Notes: generated by a model from the sequence alone, not told the origin. Shown: positions 43,932 through 53,991, counted from the first letter of the stretch. The stretch: DNA of 64,000 bases from Faecalibacillus faecis (GCF_003024675.1 NZ_PYLP01000001.1:284324-348323); one strand, 5' to 3'. Numbers and translations are program-made.

Positions 43932-45248
43932 ATGTATAGGGGAATTTCAAAAGAATTATTAGACTTTTTACAAAAAAGTCCTACAGCATTCCATGCTGTT
44001 GAAAACATTAAAGAAGAATTAAACAAAGATGGATTTGTTGAATTATTAGAGGGAAAACCTTGGAAAATGGCTCCAGGTGGAAAATATTATATTACTCGTA
44101 ATAATTCAAGTATTATTGCTTTAAAGGTCGGAAGCAATTTAGAAAATTATAGTTTTAATGTTGCTGCTTCACATAGTGATTGCCCAACTTTCAAATTAAA
44201 AGAAAATGCTGAATTAGAAGTAAAGGGTAAATACACACAATTAAATACGGAAGGTTATGGAGGAATGATTTGTTCAACTTGGTTTGATAAACCATTATCT
44301 ATTGCTGGACGTTTATTAATTAAAGATGGAAATGAATTAAAAACACAATTAATTAATATTGATCGTGATTTAGTTTTAATTCCAAATATGGCTATTCATA
44401 TGAACAGAGCGGTCAATGATGGTTATGCATATAATAAACAAATTGATATGCTTCCTTTATTTGGTGGGGCTGATTGTAAACCAGGTGACTTTATGAAACT
44501 CGTTGCTAAAGAAGCAGGAGTTCAAGTAGAAGATATTTATGGTAGTGATTTATATCTATATAACCGTACAGCGCCATCTATCTGGGGAGCTAACGATGAA
44601 TTTATTTCAAGCCAACATTTAGATGATTTACAATGTGCTTTTACTTCATTAAAAGGATTCTTAGCGGGTGGAAATGATCAATCAATCGATGTTTTAGCTT
44701 GCTTTGATAACGAAGAAGTTGGTTCAGGAACAAAACAAGGAGCTGCTTCAACACTTTTATATGATGTATTAAAACGTGCTAATAGCGCACTTGGAAAAAC
44801 AGAAGAAGATTTCTATTGTGCTATTGCTTCAAGTTTTATGTTATCTGCAGATAATGCACATGCGGTTCACCCACATCATTCACAAAAAACAGATGCGACA
44901 AACTGTGTTTATATGAATGAAGGAATTGTTGTAAAATCTCATGCAGGTCAAAAATATACAAGCGATGCGGTAAGTATTGCAGTATTTAAAGATTTATGTA
45001 AAAAAGCCAATGTACCTGTACAATTCTTCGCAAATCGTTCAGATGAAGCGGGAGGAAGTACTTTAGGTAATATCGCTATGGCTCAAGTTTCTATGAATAG
45101 TGTGGATATTGGGTTACCACAACTCGCAATGCATTCGACATATGAAACAGCTGGAATCAAAGATACTTATTATATGATTCAAGTAATGACAGAATTCTTT
45201 AATTGTCATATTAGCGAAATCAATACAAATGTATTAAAGGTAGATTAA
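43932..45248 (+). CDS. M18 family aminopeptidase
   Basis: The 438-residue metallopeptidase has ASHSDCPTFKLKENAEL (first metal His), FDNEEVGSGTKQGA (Glu pair at the catalytic site), SADNAHAVHPHH and C-terminal AMHSTYETAGIKD. M18 enzymes remove N-terminal residues, often acidic or hydrophobic, from peptides in the cytoplasm as large complexes. GAGGTG precedes the ATG. It is followed after one base by a membrane protein gene. Confidence 0.93.
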   Translation: MYRGISKELLDFLQKSPTAFHAVENIKEELNKDGFVELLEGKPWKMAPGGKYYITRNNSSIIALKVGSNLENYSFNVAASHSDCPTFKLKENAELEVKGKYTQLNTEGYGGMICSTWFDKPLSIAGRLLIKDGNELKTQLINIDRDLVLIPNMAIHMNRAVNDGYAYNKQIDMLPLFGGADCKPGDFMKLVAKEAGVQVEDIYGSDLYLYNRTAPSIWGANDEFISSQHLDDLQCAFTSLKGFLAGGNDQSIDVLACFDNEEVGSGTKQGAASTLLYDVLKRANSALGKTEEDFYCAIASSFMLSADNAHAVHPHHSQKTDATNCVYMNEGIVVKSHAGQKYTSDAVSIAVFKDLCKKANVPVQFFANRSDEAGGSTLGNIAMAQVSMNSVDIGLPQLAMHSTYETAGIKDTYYMIQVMTEFFNCHISEINTNVLKVD

Positions 45249-45249
45249 G

Positions 45250-45888
45250 ATGAAAGAAAAGAAGTATGATTTATATTTTGAAAACAGTGTTAAAGTAAAA
45301 AGTTTAAATGATGATTATTTTAAATGTTATCAAGAAATTGAAAAAGCTTTGTTTAAAAAACAAAAAAATACTTTAAAAACAAATGTTTTGCTTGCAGAAA
45401 TAATTGAACAAATGATTTCTAGTCAAGAAAAAGGAAAAACAGTTCAACAATTAGTTGGTCAAAATACCCAATCATTTGTGGATCAAATTAATAAAAAGCT
45501 TAATTACAAAGAAAAAATCAATCAGTTAAAACAAAGAGATTTTAATAAATATGAAATGTCTGGTATATTACTTACAATGTGCATCTATATTGTACTTCTT
45601 TTTGTTAAAGAGTTGGTGGGAAATCATTATTTAATCAATTACTATATTGATTTACTGGTTGCGGTAATTATGCTTTGTATTAGTGTCAAACAACTCTTAA
45701 ATCAAAGAAATTTAATTAAACGTTATCAAGTTTCCACTCAACCTTTTATTGTTGAAATAATAAGTATTATTATTTCATTATTGATTGCTATGTTATTTTA
45801 TAACAGTCCTTTTGATATCACTTTTGTTATTTTAGTTATTGCATTTTTTACAAGTAAAAAAATGTATTCAAAATCCTTAAACAATTAA
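45250..45888 (+). CDS. DUF1129-like membrane protein
   Basis: The 212-residue protein has a soluble N-terminal helical part to about residue 100, with LLAEIIEQMISSQEKGKTVQ and QLVGQN resembling DUF1129/DUF1048-type domains, followed by four hydrophobic helices and a basic tail. The function is unknown. It starts right after the aminopeptidase stop, so it is translated from the same message. Confidence 0.6.
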   Translation: MKEKKYDLYFENSVKVKSLNDDYFKCYQEIEKALFKKQKNTLKTNVLLAEIIEQMISSQEKGKTVQQLVGQNTQSFVDQINKKLNYKEKINQLKQRDFNKYEMSGILLTMCIYIVLLFVKELVGNHYLINYYIDLLVAVIMLCISVKQLLNQRNLIKRYQVSTQPFIVEIISIIISLLIAMLFYNSPFDITFVILVIAFFTSKKMYSKSLNN

Positions 45889-45898
45889 GGATTTTTTC
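45871..45898 (+). terminator. Terminator
   Basis: Perfect stem AAATCCTTAA / TTAAGGATTT overlapping the stop codon, then T6. Confidence 0.88.
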
Positions 45899-45944
45899 TT
45901 TGCATTGTTTAAAAAATATAGTAAAGTATTAGAAGGTGATAAAA

Positions 45945-46868
45945 ATGGAAAAAGAAATCATATTAGAAAATTTAGATGAAAGTATTGTTAATGAGGCAAC
46001 TTTTTATAGTCAACAAAATGTTCCTTCACAGATATCACAAGCACTTTATTTATATGGAAGTACAACAGATTATCAAGTATTAGGATTTATTGATGCAAGT
46101 GGTGATGGAAGTAAAGGAATGATCTTTACGGATCAAGGAATTTATTTTTGTTTTAAAGAACCTCATTTCTTTTTATATGAAGATATTGAAAAATTAATTC
46201 TTGTAAAAAAAGAAGAAACTTTTGATTTTTATGCCAAAATCAAAACAAAAACAAGTACTTTTGTCTTTAAAAATAATTATTTAAATTTAAAAGAATTTAT
46301 TGAATGTTTAAGCGGAATTTTAGAAATGCCAATTTCTTATGAAATGTCTGCTTATGAAAAAGTAGAATACTTTGTACCGCTTGTTTTAGATGATTTAAAA
46401 GAAGATGTTTATGAAGATTTAGAACTTACAAAACAACAGTACCAACAAATAAAAGATATTGAACATGAACTTGAGATGGCAAAAGAACTTAAAGATTTAG
46501 ATTATCAAGATGAATGTCGTTCTTTATGTCGTTATTGTTTAGATTTCTTTGAAAGTTTAGGACTTGACAGTGATGAAATAGAAGCTTTAAATGAAGCACA
46601 AAGTTTTTTTGATCAACAAGATAGTCAAGAAAACCAACAATTAGAAGGAGCAAAACGTTGGGTCGATGAAATGATGAGTAATTATCAAAATGGTGATACA
46701 GGAATGTATGATCAAATGAAATCAACAATGGGAAACTTAGGTATTGATGAAGAAAAATTAAAAAATATGTCAAATGAAGAAGTCAATCAATATGTTCAAG
46801 ATATGTGTAAAAAATTTGGTATTTCACAAAGTTTATTTGATAAATTAAAGGATAAGTTTGGAAGATAG
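45945..46868 (+). CDS. Hypothetical soluble protein
   Basis: The 307-residue acidic protein has no signal peptide or membrane helix. The N-terminal half (GDGSKGMIFTDQGIYFCFKE... and KTSTFVFKN) resembles a PH-like or GRAM-like beta domain seen in uncharacterised Firmicute proteins; the C-terminal half is helical with two repeated-looking segments ending KFGISQSLFDKLKDKFG. The ATG at 45945 follows AAGGTG; the GTG at 45936 is too close. It is followed after ten bases by a HAD phosphatase. Confidence 0.55.
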   Translation: MEKEIILENLDESIVNEATFYSQQNVPSQISQALYLYGSTTDYQVLGFIDASGDGSKGMIFTDQGIYFCFKEPHFFLYEDIEKLILVKKEETFDFYAKIKTKTSTFVFKNNYLNLKEFIECLSGILEMPISYEMSAYEKVEYFVPLVLDDLKEDVYEDLELTKQQYQQIKDIEHELEMAKELKDLDYQDECRSLCRYCLDFFESLGLDSDEIEALNEAQSFFDQQDSQENQQLEGAKRWVDEMMSNYQNGDTGMYDQMKSTMGNLGIDEEKLKNMSNEEVNQYVQDMCKKFGISQSLFDKLKDKFGR

Positions 46869-46878
46869 AGGGTAGAGT

Positions 46879-47757
46879 ATGATTAAATTAGTTGTTTTAG
46901 ATGTGGATGGAACAAGCATTGATAGAGATAATCATTTTTATGATGATGATATTAAAGAAATTGATTTTTATAAAAAAAAGGGCATTGAATTTATGTTTGC
47001 TTCAGGTAGAGACATGAATATGATGCTTGATATGATTGAAAAGTCTCATGTAGATGGTGATTTGATTATTAATAATGGGACACAATATCGAAATATTGAA
47101 GGAACTAAAAATATTACGCATCCAATGGATGAAGCGGCTTTTAGAAAAATGATTCCTATTTTACAAAAATATAATTATCATATTTCTATTCATACAACAA
47201 AAGGAAAATATATTTTAACGGATTTTGAAAGCTATTGGGATTTACATGTTAAATTATTGATGAAAGGTCGTGAGGGCGTTACTTTAGAAGACCTTCCAAA
47301 TACGACATTCTTTAGAAGATGGGGTTATTTAAATGATTGTACCTCGGTAAAATCAATTGATGATATTTATAACCAAGGAGCTTTGCCTTTAAAAGTAGAT
47401 GCTAGACATTTAAATCCAGAAGAAGCTAAAGGGGTTGCTGATCGTTTAAGAAGTATACCTCATCTAAATATTTCGTCATCTTATGAAGATAATATTGAAA
47501 TAACATGTGATGATTATGATAAAGGAATCATGTTAAAAGAAGTTTTAAAATTAAAAGGATTGACCCTTGATGAAGTAGCAACCTTCGGTGATGGCTTAAA
47601 TGATGTATGTATGCTAGAAGGGTTCCCTTATAGTTTTACACCAGCCAATGGTTGTAAAGAAGCAAAAGAAGTGGCAACATATACTCTTAGCAAAACTGGA
47701 GGACAGGGTGCTATTCAAGAAGGCTTACATATTTTAAAAAAATTAAATCTAATTTAA
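46879..47757 (+). CDS. Cof-type HAD phosphatase
   Basis: The 292-residue HAD protein has motif I LDVDGTSIDRD (the usual TL replaced by TS), motif II FASGRDM and the C-terminal DKGIMLKEVLKL...FGDGLNDVCMLEG. It resembles the HAD-IIB phosphatase at 27.2 kb. It is likely co-transcribed with the upstream hypothetical gene. The substrate is unknown. Confidence 0.88.
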   Translation: MIKLVVLDVDGTSIDRDNHFYDDDIKEIDFYKKKGIEFMFASGRDMNMMLDMIEKSHVDGDLIINNGTQYRNIEGTKNITHPMDEAAFRKMIPILQKYNYHISIHTTKGKYILTDFESYWDLHVKLLMKGREGVTLEDLPNTTFFRRWGYLNDCTSVKSIDDIYNQGALPLKVDARHLNPEEAKGVADRLRSIPHLNISSSYEDNIEITCDDYDKGIMLKEVLKLKGLTLDEVATFGDGLNDVCMLEGFPYSFTPANGCKEAKEVATYTLSKTGGQGAIQEGLHILKKLNLI

Positions 47758-47778
47758 AAAAGAGCGTTAGCTCTTTTT
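47757..47778 (+). terminator. Bidirectional terminator
   Basis: Stem AAAGAGC / GCTCTTT with a GTTA loop between convergent genes. Confidence 0.85.
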
Positions 47779-48648
47779 CTTATATGATAATATAAAGATC
47801 GTTGACATGATCATAATAAAACCTAAAACATCAATCAATGTAAAAGGGGAGTGTAACCATAAACACATACAAATCGTTGCACTTAAAGGTTCAACAGCAG
47901 CAATCAAGGATGCTCTCATTGGTCCAATAAGATTGACACCAATCAAATACATTGAAAAAGCTAAAACTGTTCCAATAACAATAATACCAACAAGTCCTAA
48001 ATAGCCATAAACATCTAAAGAAAAAGAAATATTCCAAACACGTCCAATGACTCCTAAAACAACGCCACCAATAATCATTGCATATCCTGTAGGAATTAAA
48101 CTGCCATATTTGTTCATGATATGACGAGGAAGTAAGGAATAAAAGGATGCTGCAAGACCAGCCAACACACCCCAAAATAATCCTTCAAAAGATAAAACCA
48201 TTTCATGAATATTTCCATGCGTTGCAAGGATAAAAGTTCCCCCAAAAGCTAAAGCAACACATAGAAGTTCTTTTTTATAGGGAAGTCTTTTACAGACAAG
48301 ACAAGTATAAAACATAATAAAGATTGGATTTAAATATTGCAAAATAGCTGCAGTTGAACTATTTGAATAATAGATCGCAGTCATATAAGAATATTGACAA
48401 AACATTAATCCTAAGATTGCGAATAAAACAAGTTGAAAAACATCATTTTTATTTTCCCAAATACTTAATGTTTTTTTGGTATCTTTGATAAAACATGTAG
48501 CTAATAAAATGATTCCTGCAAAAATCATTCTCATTGTTGTCAGCCACATTGTATTTAAATGATAAGTTTGAAACAAAAATTGTCCCATCGTTCCAGAAAT
48601 ACCCCAAAATGTGCCACCTAATAATGTAATAATAATTCCTTTTTTCAT
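47767..48648 (-). CDS. EamA/DMT family transporter
   Basis: A 293-residue protein with ten hydrophobic helices in two EamA repeats (LLGGTFWGISGTMGQFLFQT at the start; LLATCFI.., and VAAVEPLSATICM in the second). Family members export amino acids or related metabolites. The first repeat has the typical WG and the second the EP motif (AVEPLSA). GGTGAAG lies upstream of the start. No further specificity can be read. Confidence 0.87.
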   Translation of the reverse strand: MKKGIIITLLGGTFWGISGTMGQFLFQTYHLNTMWLTTMRMIFAGIILLATCFIKDTKKTLSIWENKNDVFQLVLFAILGLMFCQYSYMTAIYYSNSSTAAILQYLNPIFIMFYTCLVCKRLPYKKELLCVALAFGGTFILATHGNIHEMVLSFEGLFWGVLAGLAASFYSLLPRHIMNKYGSLIPTGYAMIIGGVVLGVIGRVWNISFSLDVYGYLGLVGIIVIGTVLAFSMYLIGVNLIGPMRASLIAAVEPLSATICMCLWLHSPFTLIDVLGFIMIMSTIFILSYKKKS

Positions 48649-48735
48649 AACTTCACCTCATTTATCGACATTCTAACAAATCTAAATATTCAATACAATT
48701 GTTTTTGATAAACAAAACATGTTATACTTTTTACA

Positions 48736-48790
48736 GGGTGCTATAGCTTAGCTGGATAAAGCGTGCGCCTCCGAAGCGTAAACAGGTGTT
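48736..48790 (+). pseudogene. Truncated tRNA-Arg fragment (5' part)
   Basis: GGGTGCTATAGCTTAGCTGG continues into a D-arm and an anticodon arm with loop CTCCGAA (anticodon CCG, Arg). The variable loop, TpsiC arm and matching 3' acceptor strand are missing. It shares one upstream promoter (TATACT at 48723-48728) with the intact tRNA-Arg that follows by 36 bases. Confidence 0.7.
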
Positions 48791-48826
48791 TAGCTAAAAT
48801 GATTATAATTTCTACAAAAAATATAT

Positions 48827-48903
48827 GGTACTTTAGCTCAGTTGGATAGAGTATGTGCCTCCGGAGCACAGGGTCATGGGTTCGAATCCCATAAGTACCG
48901 CCA
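48827..48903 (+). tRNA. tRNA-Arg (anticodon CCG)
   Basis: 77 bases including encoded CCA. Acceptor GGTACTT / AAGTACC, discriminator G, D-arm GCTC-AGTTGGATA-GAGT, anticodon stem TGTGC / GCACA with loop CTCCGGA (anticodon CCG at positions 34-36), and T-arm ATGGG-TTCGAAT-CCCAT. All stems pair well. Confidence 0.95.
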
Positions 48904-48912
48904 TATAAAATC

Positions 48913-48943
48913 AAAGATATCATGGAGTGTGATATCTTTTTTT
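48913..48943 (+). terminator. Terminator after tRNA-Arg
   Basis: Perfect ten-base stem AAAGATATCA / TGATATCTTT followed by T4. Confidence 0.88.
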
Positions 48944-48993
48944 ATTTAAATGTATATTTTTTTAAAATCTCTATCAAACTGTAATAAGAGTGA

Positions 48994-49047
48994 TTGACAC
49001 AAAGGTTAGGCTATGCTAACATAATATCGTGAGTTAGCTTTAACTAA
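48994..49047 (+). promoter_or_regulatory. nrdI promoter with two DtxR-like boxes
   Basis: TTGACA (48994-48999), a 17-base spacer and TAACAT (49017-49022). Box 1 TTAGGCTATGCTAA (49005-49018) fills the spacer; box 2 TTAGCTTTAACTAA (49034-49047) lies downstream of the start point. Both are flanked as GTTAG...CTAAC. Two boxes predict tight metal-dependent repression. Confidence 0.72.
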
Positions 49048-49064
49048 CTAAAGGAGGAGAAAAA

Positions 49065-49415
49065 ATGAAAGTTGTATATGCATCAAGAACTGGAAATGTT
49101 GAAAGTATTATTTCTAAATTAGGAATTGATGATGCTTTAAAAATTGAAGATGGTAGTGAAACAATCGACGAAGATTATGTTTTATTTACTTATACTGATG
49201 GATTTGGCGATGTTCCTTATGAAGTGGATGAATTCTTACAAAGTCAAAATGAACATTTAAAAGGTGTTGTTGTAAGTGGTGATACTGGATATGGTGAAGC
49301 TTATTGTAAAGCAGGAGATGTTATTGCTGAACAATATAATGTACCATGCCTTTATAAAGTAGAAAATGATGGTAGCGATGAAGATATCAAAGCTATTAAA
49401 AAAGTGATTGCTTAA
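49065..49415 (+). CDS. nrdI: NrdI-like flavodoxin
   Basis: The 116-residue flavodoxin-fold protein has the NrdI pattern: VVYASRTGNVESII (FMN phosphate loop), VLFTYTDGFGDVP and GVVVSGDTGYGEAYCKAGD. NrdI activates the dimanganese cofactor of class Ib ribonucleotide reductase when iron is short. No nrdE or nrdF is adjacent, so this is an orphan copy, and a general iron-limitation flavodoxin is an alternative. AAAGGAGG precedes the ATG. It forms an operon with the DUF3793 gene two bases downstream. Confidence 0.82.
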   Translation: MKVVYASRTGNVESIISKLGIDDALKIEDGSETIDEDYVLFTYTDGFGDVPYEVDEFLQSQNEHLKGVVVSGDTGYGEAYCKAGDVIAEQYNVPCLYKVENDGSDEDIKAIKKVIA

Positions 49416-49417
49416 TT

Positions 49418-49969
49418 ATGCCTTTATCTGCTCACGAATTCGAAAGAAGATTGATCTTTTACGCCTCACCAACACTAACAAAGTTAAAAGTTGCCTGCAT
49501 GTATAATTTAAATGATTTAGATGATTTAGAAGAATGTATTGATTATTATAATGAAATTTTAAATAAAAAAGATATTTATTTAAAAGTCTTATCCATTAAA
49601 GGACGTTCAATGATCTACGTTTATCAAAAAGAAAAATTAAATAAATTATGTTCTTGTACACAAATTCAAAAAATCTTTAAACAATATGATTACAATTGTA
49701 CATCGCTAGAAACACTTATTATTGACTTACAAAAACGTCTTAATAGTAATGGCTTTCCCCATGAAATCGGTTTGTTTCTAGGATATCCAATGACAGATGT
49801 TTTAGGTTTTATTGAGGGTAGAAAACATTTAAGTGCAGGGTATTGGAAAGTTTACAGTCATGTTAAAAATTGTCAACAAACATTTGATAAATATCATAAA
49901 TGTACACATGAACTTTGTAAAAGATTTAATCAAGGTGAAAGTATTGAACAAATATGCAGATATGTTTAA
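49418..49969 (+). CDS. DUF3793 family protein
   Basis: The 183-residue soluble protein contains PHEIGLFLGYPMTDVLGFIE and GYWKVYSHVKNCQQTF, the signature blocks of DUF3793. Conserved Cys residues (CSCTQ; KCTHELCKRF) could bind metal. Its function is unknown, but DUF3793 genes are often found near flavodoxins and Feo iron transporters in Firmicutes, in line with the metal boxes ahead of this operon. Confidence 0.8.
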   Translation: MPLSAHEFERRLIFYASPTLTKLKVACMYNLNDLDDLEECIDYYNEILNKKDIYLKVLSIKGRSMIYVYQKEKLNKLCSCTQIQKIFKQYDYNCTSLETLIIDLQKRLNSNGFPHEIGLFLGYPMTDVLGFIEGRKHLSAGYWKVYSHVKNCQQTFDKYHKCTHELCKRFNQGESIEQICRYV

Positions 49970-49999
49970 TTGGTAAAGTTTTCTTTACCAATTTTTTTT
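49968..49999 (+). terminator. Terminator of the nrdI operon
   Basis: Perfect stem AATTGGTAAAG / CTTTACCAATT with a TTTT loop, followed by a T tract. Confidence 0.9.
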
Positions 50000-50009
50000 A
50001 CGATATTAA

Positions 50010-50023
50010 TGAAAACGATTGTA
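50010..50023 (+). promoter_or_regulatory. Weak cre-like site before the second GH1 gene
   Basis: TGAAAACGATTGTA matches 12 of 14 positions of the cre consensus (departs at positions 12 and 13). It lies 42 bases before the gene, near a TATGAT -10 (50032-50037). Confidence 0.35.
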
Positions 50024-50052
50024 AAAAATGATATGATAGATGTGTATTTTAA

Positions 50053-51490
<1,438 letters not shown>

Positions 51491-51492
<2 letters not shown>

Positions 51493-51519
51493 GAATGAGG
51501 TTTTCCTCATTCTTTTTTT
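51491..51519 (+). terminator. Terminator of the second GH1 gene
   Basis: Perfect stem AAGAATGAGG / CCTCATTCTT with a TTTT loop, followed by T6. Confidence 0.9.
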
Positions 51520-51554
51520 ATGGTATAATTACTGTAATGGAGGGAAAGAATAGT

Positions 51555-52178
51555 ATGAAAAAAATAATGAAAGTTTTATGTGTATTTGCTCTTGTTTTCC
51601 TTGCTGGATGTAGTTCAACAAATTCACAAGATGAACAAAAACAAGTCGTCACTGATTTCTTTACTTATGTAAGTAAATGTGACATTAAAAATCTTAAAAA
51701 GATTACAAGTAGTTCTGTTTTAAATGATATGGAACTCGAAAAAATGGAAAAAGAATTAAGTCAGTACACGGAAGAAGAATATGGGAAAGTTTTCGTTGAA
51801 GAAACTGATAAATTCAAAAAAGCAATCTTTAAAGATTTATTTACTGATATCGAGATCAAAGATGTAAAAGAAGATGGAGATAAGGTTAAAGTAACTGTTA
51901 CTGGTAAAGAAAAAGATTATTCAAAAATTGATTTTGATTCAAATGAATTAAATACAACTGCTCAAAATTATATTACTGAACATTATGATGAAATTTCTAA
52001 AGTTGTTCAAAAAGAAGGGGAAAATGCAGCACTTATTAAAGTGTTTGACGAAATTGCACCTACACTTTATCAAACAATGACAGATACATATAAAAAAGCA
52101 CCAACTAAGAAATTAACATCGACAGTGACATTAGAAAAGAAAGATGATAAATGGATTATCACTGGTCTTGATGAATAA
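51555..52178 (+). CDS. Secreted lipoprotein, DUF4878/DUF5105-like
   Basis: The 207-residue lipoprotein has a signal peptide with lipobox LAGC at residues about 16-19, followed by SSTNSQDE and a charged NTF2-like region (VTDFFTYVSKCDIKNLKKIT...) ending in KDDKWIITGLDE. This layout is common in uncharacterised Firmicute lipoproteins. The ATG at 51555 follows GGAGGGAAAG. No function can be assigned. Confidence 0.7.
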   Translation: MKKIMKVLCVFALVFLAGCSSTNSQDEQKQVVTDFFTYVSKCDIKNLKKITSSSVLNDMELEKMEKELSQYTEEEYGKVFVEETDKFKKAIFKDLFTDIEIKDVKEDGDKVKVTVTGKEKDYSKIDFDSNELNTTAQNYITEHYDEISKVVQKEGENAALIKVFDEIAPTLYQTMTDTYKKAPTKKLTSTVTLEKKDDKWIITGLDE

Positions 52179-52183
52179 AAGAG

Positions 52184-52212
52184 ATAGACAATCGAAAGAT
52201 TGTCTATTTTGC
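52184..52212 (+). terminator. Terminator
   Basis: Perfect stem ATAGACAATC / GATTGTCTAT with a GAAA loop and TTTTGCTTTT tail. Confidence 0.88.
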
Positions 52213-52259
52213 TTTTATGATAATATTTGCTATAATGATTTTTGGAAAGTGAGGTCATT

Positions 52260-53876
52260 ATGAGTCGATCTAATTCAATCGTTAAACAAGCTTCAATTTT
52301 GGCGCTTGCAGGAATATTAGTTAGAATTATTGGACTTTTGTATCGTAGTCCATTAACTGCAATGATTTTAGATGAAGGAAATGGTTATTATTCAACTGCT
52401 TATAATATTTATGCACTTGTATTACTTATTTCTTCTTATAGTATACCTACAGCTATTTCAAAATTGATATCAGAAAAAATTGCCTTACATGAATATAAAA
52501 ATGTTAAAAGAATATTAAAATGTATTTTTATTTATGTTTGTGCTATTGCTGGAAGTGCAGCAATACTATTATTTATATTAGCACCTTTTATTGTAGATGT
52601 TAACGCAGTTCCAGCACTTCGAGTATTATGTCCAACAATCTTTTTATCAGGGTTATTAGGCGTATTTAGAGGGTATTTTCAAGCACATAAAACGACAGTT
52701 TATACATCTGTTTCACAAATTATTGAACAAATCTTCAATGCTGTTGTTGCTTTGCTTGCAGCTTATATTTTTATTCAACCATATATTGGAGTAGATGCAA
52801 CAAAAGTAGGATCTTTTGGAGCGGCTGGTTCTGCGCTTGGAACAGGAGCAGGTGTCCTTGTTGGTTTGGTGTATATGATTTTTATGTATTTGAAAAAGAA
52901 AAATACTTTTGTTGAAGAAAGTGATGAAGAAGTTAATGAGCATGTAGATTCCTATCAAGATATTTTTAGAATGATCATGCACATTATTGCACCAATTATT
53001 TTAGCAACATGTGTTTATAATTTAGTAACAACAATCGATATGTATATTTTCTATTTTGCACAATCTTTTCATCATATTGATAAAATTGCTTATATTTCAA
53101 ATTATGGTGTTTATGCAGGAAAATATATCGTTTTACAAAATGTACCAGTAGCTCTCGCATCTGCAATGTCTACAGCTTCCATTCCATCAATTTCATCAGC
53201 ATGGGCTTTAGAAAATGTGAAAGAAGCAAAAGAACATATTACATCAGGTTTAAGTGTCACAATGATGATTTTAATTCCAGCAGCGATTGGAATGGCGGCG
53301 TTGGCTTATCCAATTATGGGTGTTTTATTTCCTCAAAAAGCAACAATTATGATGGCAACAAAACTCTTAATATTTGGGTCACCAGCTATTGTTTTTTATG
53401 GTTTATCCACTCTTACAAATGGTATTTTACAAGCATTGGGCGAAGTCAATGTACCCTTAAGAAATGCAGCATTTTCTCTTGTGTGTCATATTGTTATTAT
53501 AGCTATTCTTTTATTTATTACACCATTAGGAGTTTATGTTCTTGTTTTTGGTAACTGTACATATGCCTTTCAAGTATGTTATTTAAATCAAAAAGCTTTA
53601 CGTAAAAAAATAGGTTATAAACAAGAAATAAAAAGAACATATGTTTTACCTTTGATTGCTTCTTCAATTATGGCAGTTGCCGTATTAGGTATTTATTATG
53701 GTTTATTTACCTTAACTCATCGTGTTTTCTTACCACTTATTTTATCAGTTGTGGTAGGGGTTATGGTTTACTTTGTCTTAATTATGTATATCTATTGGGA
53801 ACATCCAACTTATTTGTTTGAAATTCCTTATACGAGAACGCTTTATTACAAAATTAAAAGAAAATTGAATAAATAA
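52260..53876 (+). CDS. MOP-superfamily flippase (SpoVB/MurJ-like)
   Basis: A 538-residue protein with about fourteen hydrophobic helices beginning with ASILALAGILVRIIGLLYRSPL, the typical start of the SpoVB/YtgP polysaccharide-flippase group. In B. subtilis such proteins flip lipid II or related carriers for peptidoglycan and spore cortex synthesis. The cytoplasmic segment VEESDEEVNEHVDSYQ near residue 220 separates the two halves. The ATG at 52260 follows GTGAGG; no partner gene is adjacent. Confidence 0.87.
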   Translation: MSRSNSIVKQASILALAGILVRIIGLLYRSPLTAMILDEGNGYYSTAYNIYALVLLISSYSIPTAISKLISEKIALHEYKNVKRILKCIFIYVCAIAGSAAILLFILAPFIVDVNAVPALRVLCPTIFLSGLLGVFRGYFQAHKTTVYTSVSQIIEQIFNAVVALLAAYIFIQPYIGVDATKVGSFGAAGSALGTGAGVLVGLVYMIFMYLKKKNTFVEESDEEVNEHVDSYQDIFRMIMHIIAPIILATCVYNLVTTIDMYIFYFAQSFHHIDKIAYISNYGVYAGKYIVLQNVPVALASAMSTASIPSISSAWALENVKEAKEHITSGLSVTMMILIPAAIGMAALAYPIMGVLFPQKATIMMATKLLIFGSPAIVFYGLSTLTNGILQALGEVNVPLRNAAFSLVCHIVIIAILLFITPLGVYVLVFGNCTYAFQVCYLNQKALRKKIGYKQEIKRTYVLPLIASSIMAVAVLGIYYGLFTLTHRVFLPLILSVVVGVMVYFVLIMYIYWEHPTYLFEIPYTRTLYYKIKRKLNK

Positions 53877-53903
53877 ACGATATTTTTTGAAATATCGTTT
53901 TTT
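53875..53903 (+). terminator. Terminator of the flippase gene
   Basis: Stem AAACGATATTT / AAATATCGTTT followed by T4. Confidence 0.85.
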
Positions 53904-53991
53904 AAATCCACTTTTTTGTTGTATTAGTGCTATAATGTGACAAAGTTAATTATTATATTGTGATAAGATAAAAGACATTGGAGGGAAAAGA

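Noticed and set aside
48741..48923. Open minus-strand frame of 60 codons over the tRNA-Arg pair
   Set aside because: It is antisense to a clear tRNA gene and its fragment; it is an artefact of tRNA sequence.
53201..53554. 117-codon plus-strand frame rich in Tyr, Trp and Ser
   Set aside because: It lies wholly inside the flippase gene in another frame, has skewed composition and no ribosome site.
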